NCBI RefSeq assembly: GCF_002737755.1
Contig: NZ_PEGH01000008.1
Span: 152,765 to 216,764 of the forward strand
Reading direction: 5' to 3'
DNA length: 64,000 nucleotides
From: Caulobacter sp. BP25
GTDB taxonomy: Bacteria; Pseudomonadota; Alphaproteobacteria; Caulobacterales; Caulobacteraceae
Shown: positions 47,305-55,873 of the stretch, piece by piece
Position numbering within the stretch: position 1 is the stretch's first letter
How the letters are laid out: each line of letters begins with the position of its first letter
Position numbers and translations under genes: made by a program
The notes under the pieces: model-generated
Database searches by the model: none
What the model was told of the DNA's origin: nothing
What the model saw: only the letters and a program-made list of their open reading frames with translations

Positions 47305-48459
47305 TTAGAGCAGGCCGCGGCCGGCCAGGTTGCGGATCAGGGCCGAGATGCCGAACGTCCACGGCTTGGCCTTGTCGCAGGTGGTGACCTCGTTCTCGAG
47401 CACGCCCAGCTTCGGCGTCGAGACGCGCACGCGGTCGCCGACCTTGTGGGTGAAGCCCTGGCCGGGGGTGTCGCGGTCCTGGATCGGGGCGAACATGGTG
47501 CCCAGGAACAGCGCGAAGCCGTCCGGATATTGGTGCTGCGCGCCGTAGGCTTGGCCGGCCAGCACGGCCGGATCGCGGCTGATCAGGCTCATGTTCGACT
47601 TGCCGTCGAGCACGAAGTTGTCGCGGCCGGTGATCTTCAGCTCGACCTCGGCCGAGCGCACGTCGTCCAGGGCGAAGGTCTCGTCAAACAGGCGGAAGAA
47701 CGGACCGATGGCGCACGAGGCGTTGTTGTCCTTGGCCTTGCTGAGCAGCAGGGCCGAGCGGCCTTCGAAGTCGCGCAGGTTGACATCATTGCCCAGCGAG
47801 GCGCCGCGGATCTGGCCAGAACCGTCGCACAGCAGCACGACTTCCGGCTCGGGGTTGTTCCAGTGGCTGTCGTAGCGGACGCCAACATGGTCGCCCCAGC
47901 CCATCGAGGACAGGGTCGGGCCCTTGGTGAAGATCTCGGCGTCGGGACCGATGGCCACTTCCAGGTACTGCGACCACAGGCCGTCCTTGATCAGGGTCTG
48001 CTTCAGGCGCTCGGCGCCCTCCGAGCCCGGATTCACGCTGCGCAGGTCGCCGCCCATGCTCTCGGACAGCTGCTCGCGGATCTTCAGGGCGGCGGCGGCG
48101 TCGCCGCGCGCGCGCTCCTCGATCACCCGCTCCAGCGTCGAGACGGCGAAGGTCACGCCGGCGGCCTTCAGGCATTGCAGGTCGACTGGAGCCAGGAGTT
48201 TAACCGGCGCGGCGCCGTCGGGGTCTTCCCAGACCGGGCGGATGTCGAGGGCTTCCAGCGGGCCCTTGTCCTCGCCGCGCGGGATCGCCGCGCCGGGCTG
48301 GAAGGCGTTCATCAGGTCGGCGACGGTCGGCGCGACCTTGGACATGTCCTCGACGCGGCCGCCGCGCACCAGCACGGGCGTCGGGCCGTCGCCGAAGTCG
48401 ATGCGGCCCAGCAGGGTCGCGTTTTTCCAATCTTCCGGAAGGAATTCACTTACGCCCAC
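47305..48459 (-). CDS. xylX: 2-keto-3-deoxy-D-xylonate dehydratase
   Basis: A 384-residue member of the fumarylacetoacetate-hydrolase superfamily. It dehydrates 2-keto-3-deoxy-xylonate to 2-oxoglutarate semialdehyde. The metal-site motifs EPEVVLLCDGSG, NDVNLRDFEGRSALLLSKAKDN and SCAIGPFFRLFDETF are visible. The start GTG at 48459 (VGVSEFLPEDWKNATLLGR) has GGGGAG upstream and matches the C. crescentus start. The frame runs further upstream to 48543 through the promoter and is not coding there. It is the first gene of xylXABCD, under the xylose-inducible promoter. Confidence 0.97.
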   Translation of the reverse strand: MGVSEFLPEDWKNATLLGRIDFGDGPTPVLVRGGRVEDMSKVAPTVADLMNAFQPGAAIPRGEDKGPLEALDIRPVWEDPDGAAPVKLLAPVDLQCLKAAGVTFAVSTLERVIEERARGDAAAALKIREQLSESMGGDLRSVNPGSEGAERLKQTLIKDGLWSQYLEVAIGPDAEIFTKGPTLSSMGWGDHVGVRYDSHWNNPEPEVVLLCDGSGQIRGASLGNDVNLRDFEGRSALLLSKAKDNNASCAIGPFFRLFDETFALDDVRSAEVELKITGRDNFVLDGKSNMSLISRDPAVLAGQAYGAQHQYPDGFALFLGTMFAPIQDRDTPGQGFTHKVGDRVRVSTPKLGVLENEVTTCDKAKPWTFGISALIRNLAGRGLL

Positions 48460-48527
48460 GGCGTCGTCTCCCCTTTGTCGAGCGTCTGCAGGCGCCGAAA
48501 CCGTCGGCGGCGCTCGTTGGTCAAAGC

Positions 48528-48542
48528 TTGGTAGCGCTAACA
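48528..48542. promoter_or_regulatory. XylR operator in the xylX promoter
   Basis: TTGGTAGCGCTAACA (minus strand TGTTAGCGCTACCAA) lies 69 bases upstream of the xylX start. It agrees with the XylR operator I recall in the C. crescentus xylX promoter. A 15-base identical copy lies before GH35 at 10542. Confidence 0.88.
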
Positions 48543-48582
48543 TGTAGCGGCTGCAAGCGTGTTGTCAGACCAATAATAGAAT

Positions 48583-48604
48583 CCCTCTCCCCGATGGGAG
48601 AGGG
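48583..48604 (-). terminator. terminator of the LacI-family gene
   Basis: CCCTCTCCC-ATCG-GGGAGAGGG on the minus strand is followed by ATTCTATTATT. It insulates the regulator gene from the xylX promoter. Confidence 0.75.
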
Positions 48605-48607
48605 TGA

Positions 48608-49663
48608 CTACTCGCTGACCGGCCCGGTGGAGTCCCGCACGATCAGCGTATGCGGATGCATCAGCTGGCGGGGCTCGCCACCGCCGTCGCGGTGGCGGCG
48701 GATTTCCTCCAGCACCAGGTCCACGGCCGCGCGGGCCATGGCGGCGATCGGCTGGTGGACGGTGGTCAGGGGCGGCCAGATGTTGTCGGCGATCGAGGTG
48801 TCGTCGAAGCCGACGATCGACAGATCTCCCGGCACGTCCAGGCCCAGGCGATGGGCCACACCCGCCGTGGCGGCGGCCATATCGTCGTTTGCCGCGAAGA
48901 TGGCGGTCGGGCGCGGCTCGACGGCCAGCAGCCGCTCGGCGGCGTCGAGGCCCGAGCGGTAGGTGAAGTAGCCTTGTTCGACGCGGATATTCTCCTGCGG
49001 AATCCCGGCCGCCTTCAGAGCCGCCGTAAAGCCGTCGAGGCGCTGCTGGCTCACGGTCTGGTTCGGGTGGCCCTTGATGAAGCCGAAACGCTTGTGGCCC
49101 AGGCCCAGCAGGTGCTGGGTCAGTTCGTAGGCGGCGGCCTCGTTGTCGATCCGGATGGTGGCCATGTCGACGCTGGTCATGCCGGGCGCGACGGCCACGG
49201 CGGCCGCGCCGGCGGCTTTGATCTCGGCGAGAACCTGGGGAGACTCGCACAACGGCGGCGGCAGGATCAGGCCGTCGACGCCGGTCTTCAGCAGTCGGGC
49301 CAGGGTGGCGCCGGCCAGCTCGGGCTGGGCGCACTTCTCGATGACGATCTGCGAGCCGGTGCGGCTGCTTTCGTCCAGGGCGCCGACCAGGAACTCTGAC
49401 AGATAGCCGGTCGAGGGGTTGTCGTAGAGCAGGCCGATCCGGAACGGCGCGCTGCCGGCCAGGCTGCGGGCGGCGGGATTGGGCGCGTAGTTGAGCTCGA
49501 CGATGGCCTTCTCGACCAGGACGCGCGTCTCTTCCTTGACGGTGCTCTCACGGTTGATGACCCGCGAAACGGTCATCGGCGAGACGCCGGCCCGGGCGGC
49601 CACGTCACGGATCGTGGCGCTCTGGGTCGTGCGGCGACGCTGGCGCTCGGTCGGTTGGCTCAT
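48608..49663 (-). CDS. xylR: LacI-family regulator, probable XylR
   Basis: A 351-residue repressor. The N-terminal HTH (TIRDVAARAGVSPMTVSRVINRESTVKEETRVLVEKAI) includes the hinge region NYAPNPAARSLAGS. The periplasmic-binding-like sugar domain has IGLLYDNPSTGYLSEFLVGAL, DGLILPPPLCESPQVL and LSIVGFDDTSIADNIWPPLTTVHQP. It lies directly upstream of xylX in the same direction, separated by a terminator. In C. crescentus the characterised XylR is encoded far from the xyl operon (CC_3065 from memory). The genes that follow here match what I expect near that locus, so this is probably the XylR orthologue brought next to its operon. No operator was seen before it. Confidence 0.85.
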   Translation of the reverse strand: MSQPTERQRRRTTQSATIRDVAARAGVSPMTVSRVINRESTVKEETRVLVEKAIVELNYAPNPAARSLAGSAPFRIGLLYDNPSTGYLSEFLVGALDESSRTGSQIVIEKCAQPELAGATLARLLKTGVDGLILPPPLCESPQVLAEIKAAGAAAVAVAPGMTSVDMATIRIDNEAAAYELTQHLLGLGHKRFGFIKGHPNQTVSQQRLDGFTAALKAAGIPQENIRVEQGYFTYRSGLDAAERLLAVEPRPTAIFAANDDMAAATAGVAHRLGLDVPGDLSIVGFDDTSIADNIWPPLTTVHQPIAAMARAAVDLVLEEIRRHRDGGGEPRQLMHPHTLIVRDSTGPVSE

Positions 49664-49737
49664 TCTCGGTAATATCCCTATGCGGGCGCGAGACTAGACC
49701 GGTTTGGGCGCGGGGTGGAAGACGGTGAAGGTCGAAG

Positions 49738-49763
49738 CCCTTCTCCCCTTGCGGGAGAAGGGA
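49738..49763. repeat. short hairpin CCCTTCTCCC / GGGAGAAGGG
   Basis: A perfect ten-base inverted repeat with a short CTTGC loop, 13 bases before the mobA start. It resembles the small G/C hairpins elsewhere in the window and may affect mobA translation. Confidence 0.5.
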
Positions 49764-49775
49764 TAGGCAAGCCCC

Positions 49776-50294
49776 ATGACCTCTCTCGGCGCGATCATCC
49801 TGTGCGGCGGCGGCTCCCGGCGGATGGGGCGCGACAAGGCCGAACTCGCCTGGGACGGCCGGCGCGCCGTCGATCGCGTGGCTGACCTGGCGCGGGCGGC
49901 GGGCGCGCGGGCGCTGGTCACGGCCGGGGCCGATCTGGGCCTGCCCTGGGTTCCCGACGACGAGGCCGGCGCGGGTCCGGTCGGCGGGGTTCTGGCCGGG
50001 GCGCGGGCGCTGGGGACGGCGCGGTTGCTGGTCCTGGCGGTCGACGCGCCGACCGTGATGCTCGAAGACCTGGCGCCGTTGCTGGAGAGCGGCGGCTTCT
50101 ACGAGGGACTGCCCGTGCCGATGGTGGTCGACGTGGCCGCCTTGCCGGCCGACGCCGAGGCGGGGTGGCCGCTGCGGCGGCTGGTCGAGCGGGCGGGGCT
50201 GAAGGCGCTGCCGGTTCCCGAAGGGGCGCTGGCGCGGCTACGCGGGGCCAATACGCCCGACGAGTTCCGGGCGCTCTCGTCTGGCGGTCAGTAG
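49776..50294 (+). CDS. mobA: molybdenum cofactor guanylyltransferase, MobA-like
   Basis: A 172-residue nucleotidyltransferase. The signature [25 protein letters not shown] binds [23 protein letters not shown] holds the metal-binding aspartate. The C-terminal [14 protein letters not shown] fits the INTPEE motif of MobA, which attaches GMP to molybdopterin. It is short and somewhat divergent, so a broader MobA-like NTP transferase role remains possible. It overlaps the convergent reductase gene by seven bases. Confidence 0.82.
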   Translation: MTSLGAIILCGGGSRRMGRDKAELAWDGRRAVDRVADLARAAGARALVTAGADLGLPWVPDDEAGAGPVGGVLAGARALGTARLLVLAVDAPTVMLEDLAPLLESGGFYEGLPVPMVVDVAALPADAEAGWPLRRLVERAGLKALPVPEGALARLRGANTPDEFRALSSGGQ

Positions 50295-51790
50295 ACGTCG
50301 CGCCGATACCGGCCTTCGTCGACGAGGCGCTCCAGCATCTCCGCGCCCAGAATGTCCAGCAAGGCCAGATGGACGTCGCGGGACATGCCCTCCAGCGAGC
50401 CGCAGACATAGATCGCCGCGCCGTCGTCGACCCATTGGCGCAGCGTGTCCGCCGCCGCGCGCAGGCGGTGCTGGACGTAGAGCCGCTCGGTCTGGTCGCG
50501 CGAGAAGGCCAGATCCAGGCGCTCCAGCGCGCCGGACGTCGCCCAGCCCTCGATCTCGTCGCGCAGGAAGTAGTCGTGGGCGGCGGTGCGCTCACCGAAC
50601 ACCAGCCAGTTGCGGGTCGCGCCGGCGGTGATGCGGGCCTTGAGGTGGGCGCGCAGGCCGGCGAGACCTGTGCCCGCGCCGACCAGGACTAGCGGCTTGG
50701 CGGGATCGGGCGCGTGGAAGCTGCGGTTAGTCCGCACGCGGGCGTCGATCGGACCGCCGATCTGCGCATGGCGGCACAGCCAGCCCGAGCCGAGGCCGGG
50801 GCGCCCCTCGGCGTCGGTCATCAGCCGCACGATCAGCTCGACGCCGCCGTCGGCGGGCAGGGAGGCGATCGAATATTCCCGGTGCGGCAGGGGCGTCAGG
50901 CGTTCGGCTAGGGCGGCCGGCGACAGGCCGCTTAGCGCCGCGACCGCGGCGGGCTCGTGGGGCAGGCGCAGGCCGGAGAGGGCCTCGGCCGCCTCGGCGG
51001 GCAGACCCAGGGCGGCCACGTCGGCCGGGGCGTTGCGAGGGCCGATCTCCAGGATGTCGCCGGCCTGCCAGGCCGCGCCGGAGGGCGGCGTCAGGCGCAC
51101 GCGCCAGGCCTCACCGCCGGGGCTGCCGGGGTTGAGAAGCTCGCGCTCGGCCAGGGTCCAACGGCCATAGGTGGGCCGGCTCCAGTCGGGCGCGTCGGTG
51201 ACGCCGGTCAGGACTGAGAGCTTACCCTGCCAGTGGCGCAGGGCGGCTGGATCGCCGTCGTCGACCTCGACGCGATCGAACAGGGGCTGGGCTCCGGCGT
51301 GGGCCAGCCAAGCGTCCAGAGTCCGTCCAAAGGCGCAGTATTGGGCGTAGGACGAGTCCCCCAGCGCGAGGACCCCGTAGCGCAGGGCGGAAAGGTCATG
51401 ACCGTCCTTCATCACGTCCCGGATGAAAGCCCGCGCGGTGTCGGGCGCGTCGCCTTCGCCGGTGGTGCTGACGATGAAGAGGGCGCGGCCGGAGAGGTCT
51501 GCGGCGGTGACGGCCGACAGCTCGCGCAGGGTCACGGGCGCGCCGGCGTCCGACAGGGCCTTGGCGGTGGCGCCGGCCAGTTCCTCGGCAAAGCCTGTCT
51601 GGCTGGCATAGGCGACCAGCACGGGCTCGCCCGCGCCTTGCGACAAGGCCTCGACGGCTTGGCGGGCGGCGCGGCGGCGCAGGGCCTCGCGCAGGGCGAT
51701 CCCGCTGCAGAACAGGGCGTAGGCCCCGGCGACGGCGCCGGCGGCCAGCAGGTGGCGGACCTCGGGCGAAAAGGCGGAGAGGTCGGGCAT
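50288..51790 (-). CDS. membrane-anchored diflavin reductase (CysJ/CPR-like)
   Basis: A 500-residue NADPH-FAD-FMN protein. One N-terminal helix ([21 protein letters not shown]) anchors it. A flavodoxin domain follows ([41 protein letters not shown]), then an FAD domain ([22 protein letters not shown]) and an NADPH domain ([40 protein letters not shown]). It lacks a haem-reductase partner nearby. It overlaps apbE by one base (TGATG) and closes a five-gene operon with PepSY, DUF2271 and DUF4198 proteins, so it probably feeds NADPH electrons into a periplasmic flavin chain and not into sulfite reduction. Confidence 0.88.
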   Translation of the reverse strand: MPDLSAFSPEVRHLLAAGAVAGAYALFCSGIALREALRRRAARQAVEALSQGAGEPVLVAYASQTGFAEELAGATAKALSDAGAPVTLRELSAVTAADLSGRALFIVSTTGEGDAPDTARAFIRDVMKDGHDLSALRYGVLALGDSSYAQYCAFGRTLDAWLAHAGAQPLFDRVEVDDGDPAALRHWQGKLSVLTGVTDAPDWSRPTYGRWTLAERELLNPGSPGGEAWRVRLTPPSGAAWQAGDILEIGPRNAPADVAALGLPAEAAEALSGLRLPHEPAAVAALSGLSPAALAERLTPLPHREYSIASLPADGGVELIVRLMTDAEGRPGLGSGWLCRHAQIGGPIDARVRTNRSFHAPDPAKPLVLVGAGTGLAGLRAHLKARITAGATRNWLVFGERTAAHDYFLRDEIEGWATSGALERLDLAFSRDQTERLYVQHRLRAAADTLRQWVDDGAAIYVCGSLEGMSRDVHLALLDILGAEMLERLVDEGRYRRDVY

Positions 51791-52782
51791 CAGTCCAGCA
51801 TGGCCCGCAGGGCGGGCGACAGGCGCTCTTCCAGCCCGCCCGAGGCGGCGCGGCTGACGATCAGGGCGGCCAGATCGTGCTTGGCCGCGAAGGTCAGGGC
51901 CGCGTCGGGCGCCATCACGGTCAAGGCCGTGGCCCAGGCGTCGGCGCTCATGCAGTCCGCCGCCAACACCGTGACGCTGACGGTCGGGTGGGTGACCGGC
52001 GCGCCGGTGGCCGGGTCAAGCGTGTGGGCGTAGCGTTGGCCGTCATGGTCGAAGAACCGACGGTAGTCGCCAGACGTGGCGACCGACAGGCCGTGCAGGG
52101 CGACGACGGTCTTCTCGGCGTCGTTCGCACTCGGCGGCCGCTCCAGCTCGACCCACCAGGGCTGGCCGTCGGGCTTGGCGCCGGTTCCGCGCAACTCGCC
52201 GCCGACCTCGATGAGGTAGCTCTTCACCCCGGCGCGATCCAGCGCGGCGGCGGCCTGGTCGACGCCGAAGCCCTTGGCGATGCCGTTGAGGTCCAGCTTC
52301 AGGCCGCCCGGCTGGAACAGGGCCTCGCCGTCCAGCGTCAGGCGCTTCCAGCCGCCGGCCTCGCGCAGGGCGGCGACGGCGTCGCGTTCGGGCGGCGCGC
52401 CGGAGAAGGGGCGGGGGCCAAAGCCCCAGAGATCGGTCAGGGCGCCCAGGGTCGGGTCGAAGGCGCCGCTGGTGGCCTGTGCGACCTCGATCGCGCGGCG
52501 CAGGACGGTCAGGGTCGCCTCGGGCAGTCGGACCCAGCTCCCAGCCTGCGCGCGGTTGTAGCGGCAGAGGTCCGACAGCGGCGCCCACGGGCTCATCTGG
52601 GCCACGACGGCATCCAGCGCCCGTTGGACCATGGCCTCGAGGGCGGCAAGGTCGACGGTTGCCGGCAGCACCGCCTTGGCCGACCAGGTCGTGCCCATGG
52701 TCGCCCCGCCGAACGCGCGCACGGCGCCGCCCACCGGGCGGGCGGGGGGCGTGGTCAGGGCGGGGACGAGGACGCGGGGCAT
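51790..52782 (-). CDS. apbE: FAD:protein FMN transferase
   Basis: A 330-residue ApbE that covalently attaches FMN to a threonine or serine in periplasmic proteins. The motifs are GGATMGTTWSAKAVLP at the start, ATSGAFDPTLGALTDLWGFG, LKLDLNGIAKGFGVDQAAAAL, GVKSYLIEVGGELRGTGA, VATSGDYRRFF and the metal-site ADCMSADAWATAL. There is no evident signal peptide or lipobox, which is unusual because most ApbE proteins act outside the cytoplasm. Twelve residues upstream of PVGG could be a degenerate lead. Its likely substrate is the DUF2271 protein encoded two genes upstream. Confidence 0.93.
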   Translation of the reverse strand: MPRVLVPALTTPPARPVGGAVRAFGGATMGTTWSAKAVLPATVDLAALEAMVQRALDAVVAQMSPWAPLSDLCRYNRAQAGSWVRLPEATLTVLRRAIEVAQATSGAFDPTLGALTDLWGFGPRPFSGAPPERDAVAALREAGGWKRLTLDGEALFQPGGLKLDLNGIAKGFGVDQAAAALDRAGVKSYLIEVGGELRGTGAKPDGQPWWVELERPPSANDAEKTVVALHGLSVATSGDYRRFFDHDGQRYAHTLDPATGAPVTHPTVSVTVLAADCMSADAWATALTVMAPDAALTFAAKHDLAALIVSRAASGGLEERLSPALRAMLD

Positions 52783-52795
52783 TGGGAAATCTCAT

Positions 52796-52925
52796 CCTCC
52801 CCCGTGGAACGGGGGAGGGGGACCGCGAAGCGGTGGAGGGGGCGTCGACGGCGGGGTGCGCCCCCTCCGTCACGGCGCGTATCCGCGCCGCGCCACCTCC
52901 CCCGCTGCGCGAGGGAGGAGAGCGG
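52796..52925. repeat. interspersed CTCCCCC...GGGGGAG element, copy 2
   Basis: CCTCCCCCGTGGAACGGGGGAGGGGGACC at the left and CACCTCCCCCGCTGCGCGAGGGAGGAGA at the right flank GC-rich sequence with GCGCCCCCTCCGTC. It is related to the elements at 36720 and 58694. It interrupts the apbE operon between DUF4198 and apbE. Confidence 0.75.
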
Positions 52926-52928
52926 ACC

Positions 52929-53828
52929 TTAAGGCCGCTGGGCTTCGATGACGGCGGTGTAGCTGGCGCTGACGCCGTTGCCGGCCAGCGGCGTGGCTGG
53001 GCCTTGCGGGGCGCCGCCGGGCGCGCCCGGAGCACCGCCCGGACCACCCATGCCGGGGCCGCCCGGACCACGGCCGGTCTCGCCGGAGCGAACCGTGGCG
53101 TTGACCCAGTACATGCCCGCTTCCGGCAGGGTGAACTTCACCGCGCCGTCAGCGCCGGTCTTGACCTTGATCTCGCCGGGGCTGGCGCGCCAGCGGGCGC
53201 CGCCGGGGATGAAGGTGACCTCCAGATTCGCGGCGGGTTTGCCGTCCAGAACGAACTTGAAGGTCGCCGCTTCGGTGGCCACGACGTCGGTCGGGTTGGT
53301 CACCGGGACCAGCTCCAGGCCCTTGCCGGTGGGGGCCAGGGCGCCGGTCGAGGGCTTGTCGCGGGTGACGAAAGTTTCGTTGCGGCTGGCCGTCTTGATG
53401 GTCTTCAGGTCGGCGGCGCCGGCCGGGACCTGCTTGGCGAAGTCCTCGGTCGAACCCCGGAAGCGCTTGACCTCGCCGTTCTCGGTCCAGCTGGCCATGA
53501 CCGAGTTGCTGGCCGTGAAGATCTTGTAGGTGCCGGGCTTGGTCAGCTGCACATCGAAGGTCGAGCGGTACTGGCCGGTCGAGGCGTTCTGGATCTTGTC
53601 GGCCGCGCCGTCCGGACCCAGCACCTGGACGCCGTCGGGGCGCATCGGGCGGTGGTCGGGATAGAACAGCTCGTTGGAGATGGCCGCGTCGACCGTCACC
53701 CAGGCGTTGTCGCCCGACAGGGTGGTGAAGGCCGGCAGCAGCCAGCCCCGGTGGGCCGAGGCCGACATCGGCAGGGCGAGAGCCACGCCAACAGCGGCGA
53801 CGGCGAGGAGGCGCTTCTTGAAGGTCAT
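52929..53828 (-). CDS. DUF4198 periplasmic protein
   Basis: A 299-residue exported protein with a signal ending at MSASA-HRGWLLPAFT. The mature start HRGWLLP and the beta-sandwich pattern (YRSTFDVQLTKPGTYKIFTASNSVMASW, FKFVLDGKPAANLEVTFIPGG, AVKFTLPEAGMYWVNATVRS) match DUF4198, often described as a cobalt/nickel or iron-uptake-associated accessory. Near the C-terminus there is a long Gly/Pro/Ala-rich insert (GPGGPGMGGPGGAPGAPGG). It is third in the operon after DUF2271, eight bases apart. Confidence 0.85.
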   Translation of the reverse strand: MTFKKRLLAVAAVGVALALPMSASAHRGWLLPAFTTLSGDNAWVTVDAAISNELFYPDHRPMRPDGVQVLGPDGAADKIQNASTGQYRSTFDVQLTKPGTYKIFTASNSVMASWTENGEVKRFRGSTEDFAKQVPAGAADLKTIKTASRNETFVTRDKPSTGALAPTGKGLELVPVTNPTDVVATEAATFKFVLDGKPAANLEVTFIPGGARWRASPGEIKVKTGADGAVKFTLPEAGMYWVNATVRSGETGRGPGGPGMGGPGGAPGAPGGAPQGPATPLAGNGVSASYTAVIEAQRP

Positions 53829-53836
53829 GGCTTTTC

Positions 53837-54355
53837 TCACTTCACGGAAACGGTGACGGCGCCCAGCTCGGACGCGCCCTTGGCGGTGGCGGGCTTGCCG
53901 GGTTTGCCCCAGGTGAAGGGCACGCGGACGGCCTCGTGGCCGCCGACCTCGCGGGCGGCCTCGACCACCAGGTTGTACTGGCCAGGCTTCAGCGCCTTCA
54001 GGGCGCCCTTGGAGCCGGCGAAGACCAGCTTCTGGGGACCCGGCGCGCGGGTGGCGCCGCTGACACCATCGGCCGGGAAGCTCATCTCGCGGCCGGCCTT
54101 GCGCCACCACTGGCGCATGTCCTTCAGCCACTTGGCGCCGTGGTCTTCGCGATTGTCGGCGTCGTACCAGACCGCCAGGGTGCCGGCGGCGGTGGCGTCG
54201 GCCGGGTTCTCGATCCAGATCGAGACATAGGGCTTGTGGTACTCGGCGACCGTCAGGCGCGGGATCTCGACGGTAACGTTGAGGTCGGCGGCCAGGGCCG
54301 GAGCGCTTGCAACGGCGGCGCCGGCAAAGGTGAGCAGCGAAAGCTTGGACTTCAC
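53837..54355 (-). CDS. DUF2271 periplasmic protein with flavinylation motif
   Basis: A 172-residue exported protein: GTG start at 54355, signal ending ALA-ADLNVTVEIPR. The mature part fits DUF2271 (YVSIWIENPADATAAGTLAVWYD, KWLKDMRQWWRKAGRE). It contains DGVSGATRAPG (residues 96-102 for DGVSGAT). This matches the D-x-x-S/T-G-A-T motif whose threonine receives FMN from ApbE in NqrC, RnfG and FMN-bind domains, so Thr102 is the predicted site. ApbE is encoded two genes downstream. It is probably a periplasmic electron carrier. The upstream extension to 54391 overlaps PepSY and lacks a ribosome site. Confidence 0.88.
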   Translation of the reverse strand: MKSKLSLLTFAGAAVASAPALAADLNVTVEIPRLTVAEYHKPYVSIWIENPADATAAGTLAVWYDADNREDHGAKWLKDMRQWWRKAGREMSFPADGVSGATRAPGPQKLVFAGSKGALKALKPGQYNLVVEAAREVGGHEAVRVPFTWGKPGKPATAKGASELGAVTVSVK

Positions 54356-54365
54356 GGTGTCTGCC

Positions 54366-54995
54366 TCAAAGGTGGACGAACAGAATGACAAGGATGACCG
54401 GCGCGGCCAGGCCCAGGCCCACGAGAGGCCAGGTCAGCGGACGCGCGCGGGCGTGGAACTGCAGCAGGATCAGGCCGGTGACCGTGAAGATCACGCAGGC
54501 CACGGCGAAGATGTCGATGAACCAGCTCCAGGCCTTGCCGGAGTTGCGGCCCTTGTGCAGGTCGTTGAGCAGAGAGATGACGCCGCGCGTCGTTTTCTCG
54601 TGCTCGATCGCGCCGGTCTCGCGGTCGATCGACAGCCAGGCGTCGCCGCCGGGGCGGGCCAGGGCGACATAGACCTCTTCGGGCGACCACTCGCCCTCGC
54701 GGCCGGCGACGTCGGCGCCGACGGTCTTGTCGAGGAAGGGTTCCAACTGGACGGGTAGGGGGCGCTTGCCCTCTTCCGGGCCCTTGGCCAGCACGGCCAT
54801 CAGCTCGGGCGGCAAGGTCGCCTTGCGGCTGACGACCTTGGGCTCGGCCTCGATCTGGCCGGCGTGGTTCAGGGTGATGCCGGTGATCGCGAACAGCAGC
54901 ATGCCCACTAGCGACACGGCCGCACTGATCCAGTGCCACTGGTGCAGCTGCTTTAGCCAGAACGAGCGGCGATGCTGGTCGGCGGCGGACTTCAC
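54366..54995 (-). CDS. PepSY-domain membrane protein
   Basis: A 209-residue inner-membrane protein. Helix 1 is near residues 22-44 (WISAAVSLVGMLLFAITGITLNHAG). A periplasmic PepSY-like region follows (residues 50-150, EVYVALARPGGDAWLSIDRETGAIEHEK). Then come the second helix with an HKGRNSGKAWSWFIDIFAVACVIFTVTGLILL pattern and a third helix at the C-terminus. Histidines in LHQWHW and DLHKGR could bind haem. Such PepSY-TM proteins act as ferric or flavin-linked reductases. It is first in the operon, with a Fur-like site upstream. Confidence 0.85.
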   Translation of the reverse strand: MKSAADQHRRSFWLKQLHQWHWISAAVSLVGMLLFAITGITLNHAGQIEAEPKVVSRKATLPPELMAVLAKGPEEGKRPLPVQLEPFLDKTVGADVAGREGEWSPEEVYVALARPGGDAWLSIDRETGAIEHEKTTRGVISLLNDLHKGRNSGKAWSWFIDIFAVACVIFTVTGLILLQFHARARPLTWPLVGLGLAAPVILVILFVHL

Positions 54996-55035
54996 GGGCG
55001 TTCGAGGAACCTTGGCGATAGGAGGCTCGTCCTTA

Positions 55036-55057
55036 CTTGAGAACGAATTGCAATATC
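55036..55057. promoter_or_regulatory. possible Fur box before the PepSY operon
   Basis: On the minus strand GATATTGCAATTCGTTCTCAAG. The TTGCAATTCGTTCTCAA core resembles Caulobacter Fur sites as I remember them. It lies about 40-60 bases upstream of the PepSY GTG, a promoter position, and suggests iron control. Confidence 0.5.
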
Positions 55058-55144
55058 AAGCGTGAAGGCGTCAATCCCGCGCCCGATATGCGTTTTCCAT
55101 CGCTGGCGAACATGTCCGGTGCATTTCGCACCGTCGCGACACGG

Positions 55145-55873
55145 TTACAGTGAGGCTTGGCGGTCTCGCTCGTCGGGGCGTCGGAACGTTACGACCAACA
55201 CATCGCGGACGGCGGGCATGGCCGGGTCCAGAGGCCGGATCGCCGTGACGCCGTGCAGCACCCGGTGGTCGTCAACACAGACGGCGTCGCCCGGCGCGAC
55301 CAGGGTGAAGGAGCCGAGGCTCGTCCCATCCGGCGCGTAGATGTCGGTGACGCCGCTGTCGACATTGCGGCGGTCGATCAGCAGGACGATCACCCAATCA
55401 ACGCCGTCGCGGTGCGCGCCCTCCGGGGTCGGCAGGCCGGCCATGCCCGTGCGCGCCTCGATGCGGAACTGGTGCAGCTCCACGTGCCAGGCTAGCGGCG
55501 GATCGACTGTCAGCGGCTGGAAGAGGTCAAGGCCCGCGGCGATCACGCCGCGCGTCACGGGATGGTCGGCGATCGTCTCGGTCACCGGCTCGAACCAGCG
55601 CTGCACGCCGCCGTTCAGGGGATTGTAGTCGCGGCTTTGCCAGTGCGGCTGATGCGGCTTGCGCTCGACGTGGTTCGGAGACGCGGCGAAGGCGGCGAAC
55701 CGACGACGGCGATAGCGACCGCCGTCGGCCATGAAGCCGTCCAGCGGCAGGTCGTTCCAGCTGTCGGCGAAGACGCTCCAGCTCGCCGCCGCCTCGGGCC
55801 CCAGCAAGGCCATCGTCTCGGAGCCTTCGAAGCGGACGAAGCCGTCGGCGGCCAGCGCCTGACGCGGGCTCAC
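55145..55873 (-). CDS. 2-oxoglutarate/Fe(II)-dependent dioxygenase
   Basis: A 242-residue protein of the 2OG-Fe dioxygenase family (PF10014-like). The iron triad appears in PTPEGAHRDGVDWVIVLLI (H-x-D) and CVDDHRVLHGVTAIRPL (distal His). The conserved arginine for 2-oxoglutarate is in RDVLVVTFRRP. Related enzymes hydroxylate free branched-chain amino acids, but the substrate here is unknown. The start overlaps the stop of the truncated haemoglobin gene (four bases), so the pair is translationally coupled. Confidence 0.83.
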   Translation of the reverse strand: MSPRQALAADGFVRFEGSETMALLGPEAAASWSVFADSWNDLPLDGFMADGGRYRRRRFAAFAASPNHVERKPHQPHWQSRDYNPLNGGVQRWFEPVTETIADHPVTRGVIAAGLDLFQPLTVDPPLAWHVELHQFRIEARTGMAGLPTPEGAHRDGVDWVIVLLIDRRNVDSGVTDIYAPDGTSLGSFTLVAPGDAVCVDDHRVLHGVTAIRPLDPAMPAVRDVLVVTFRRPDERDRQASL

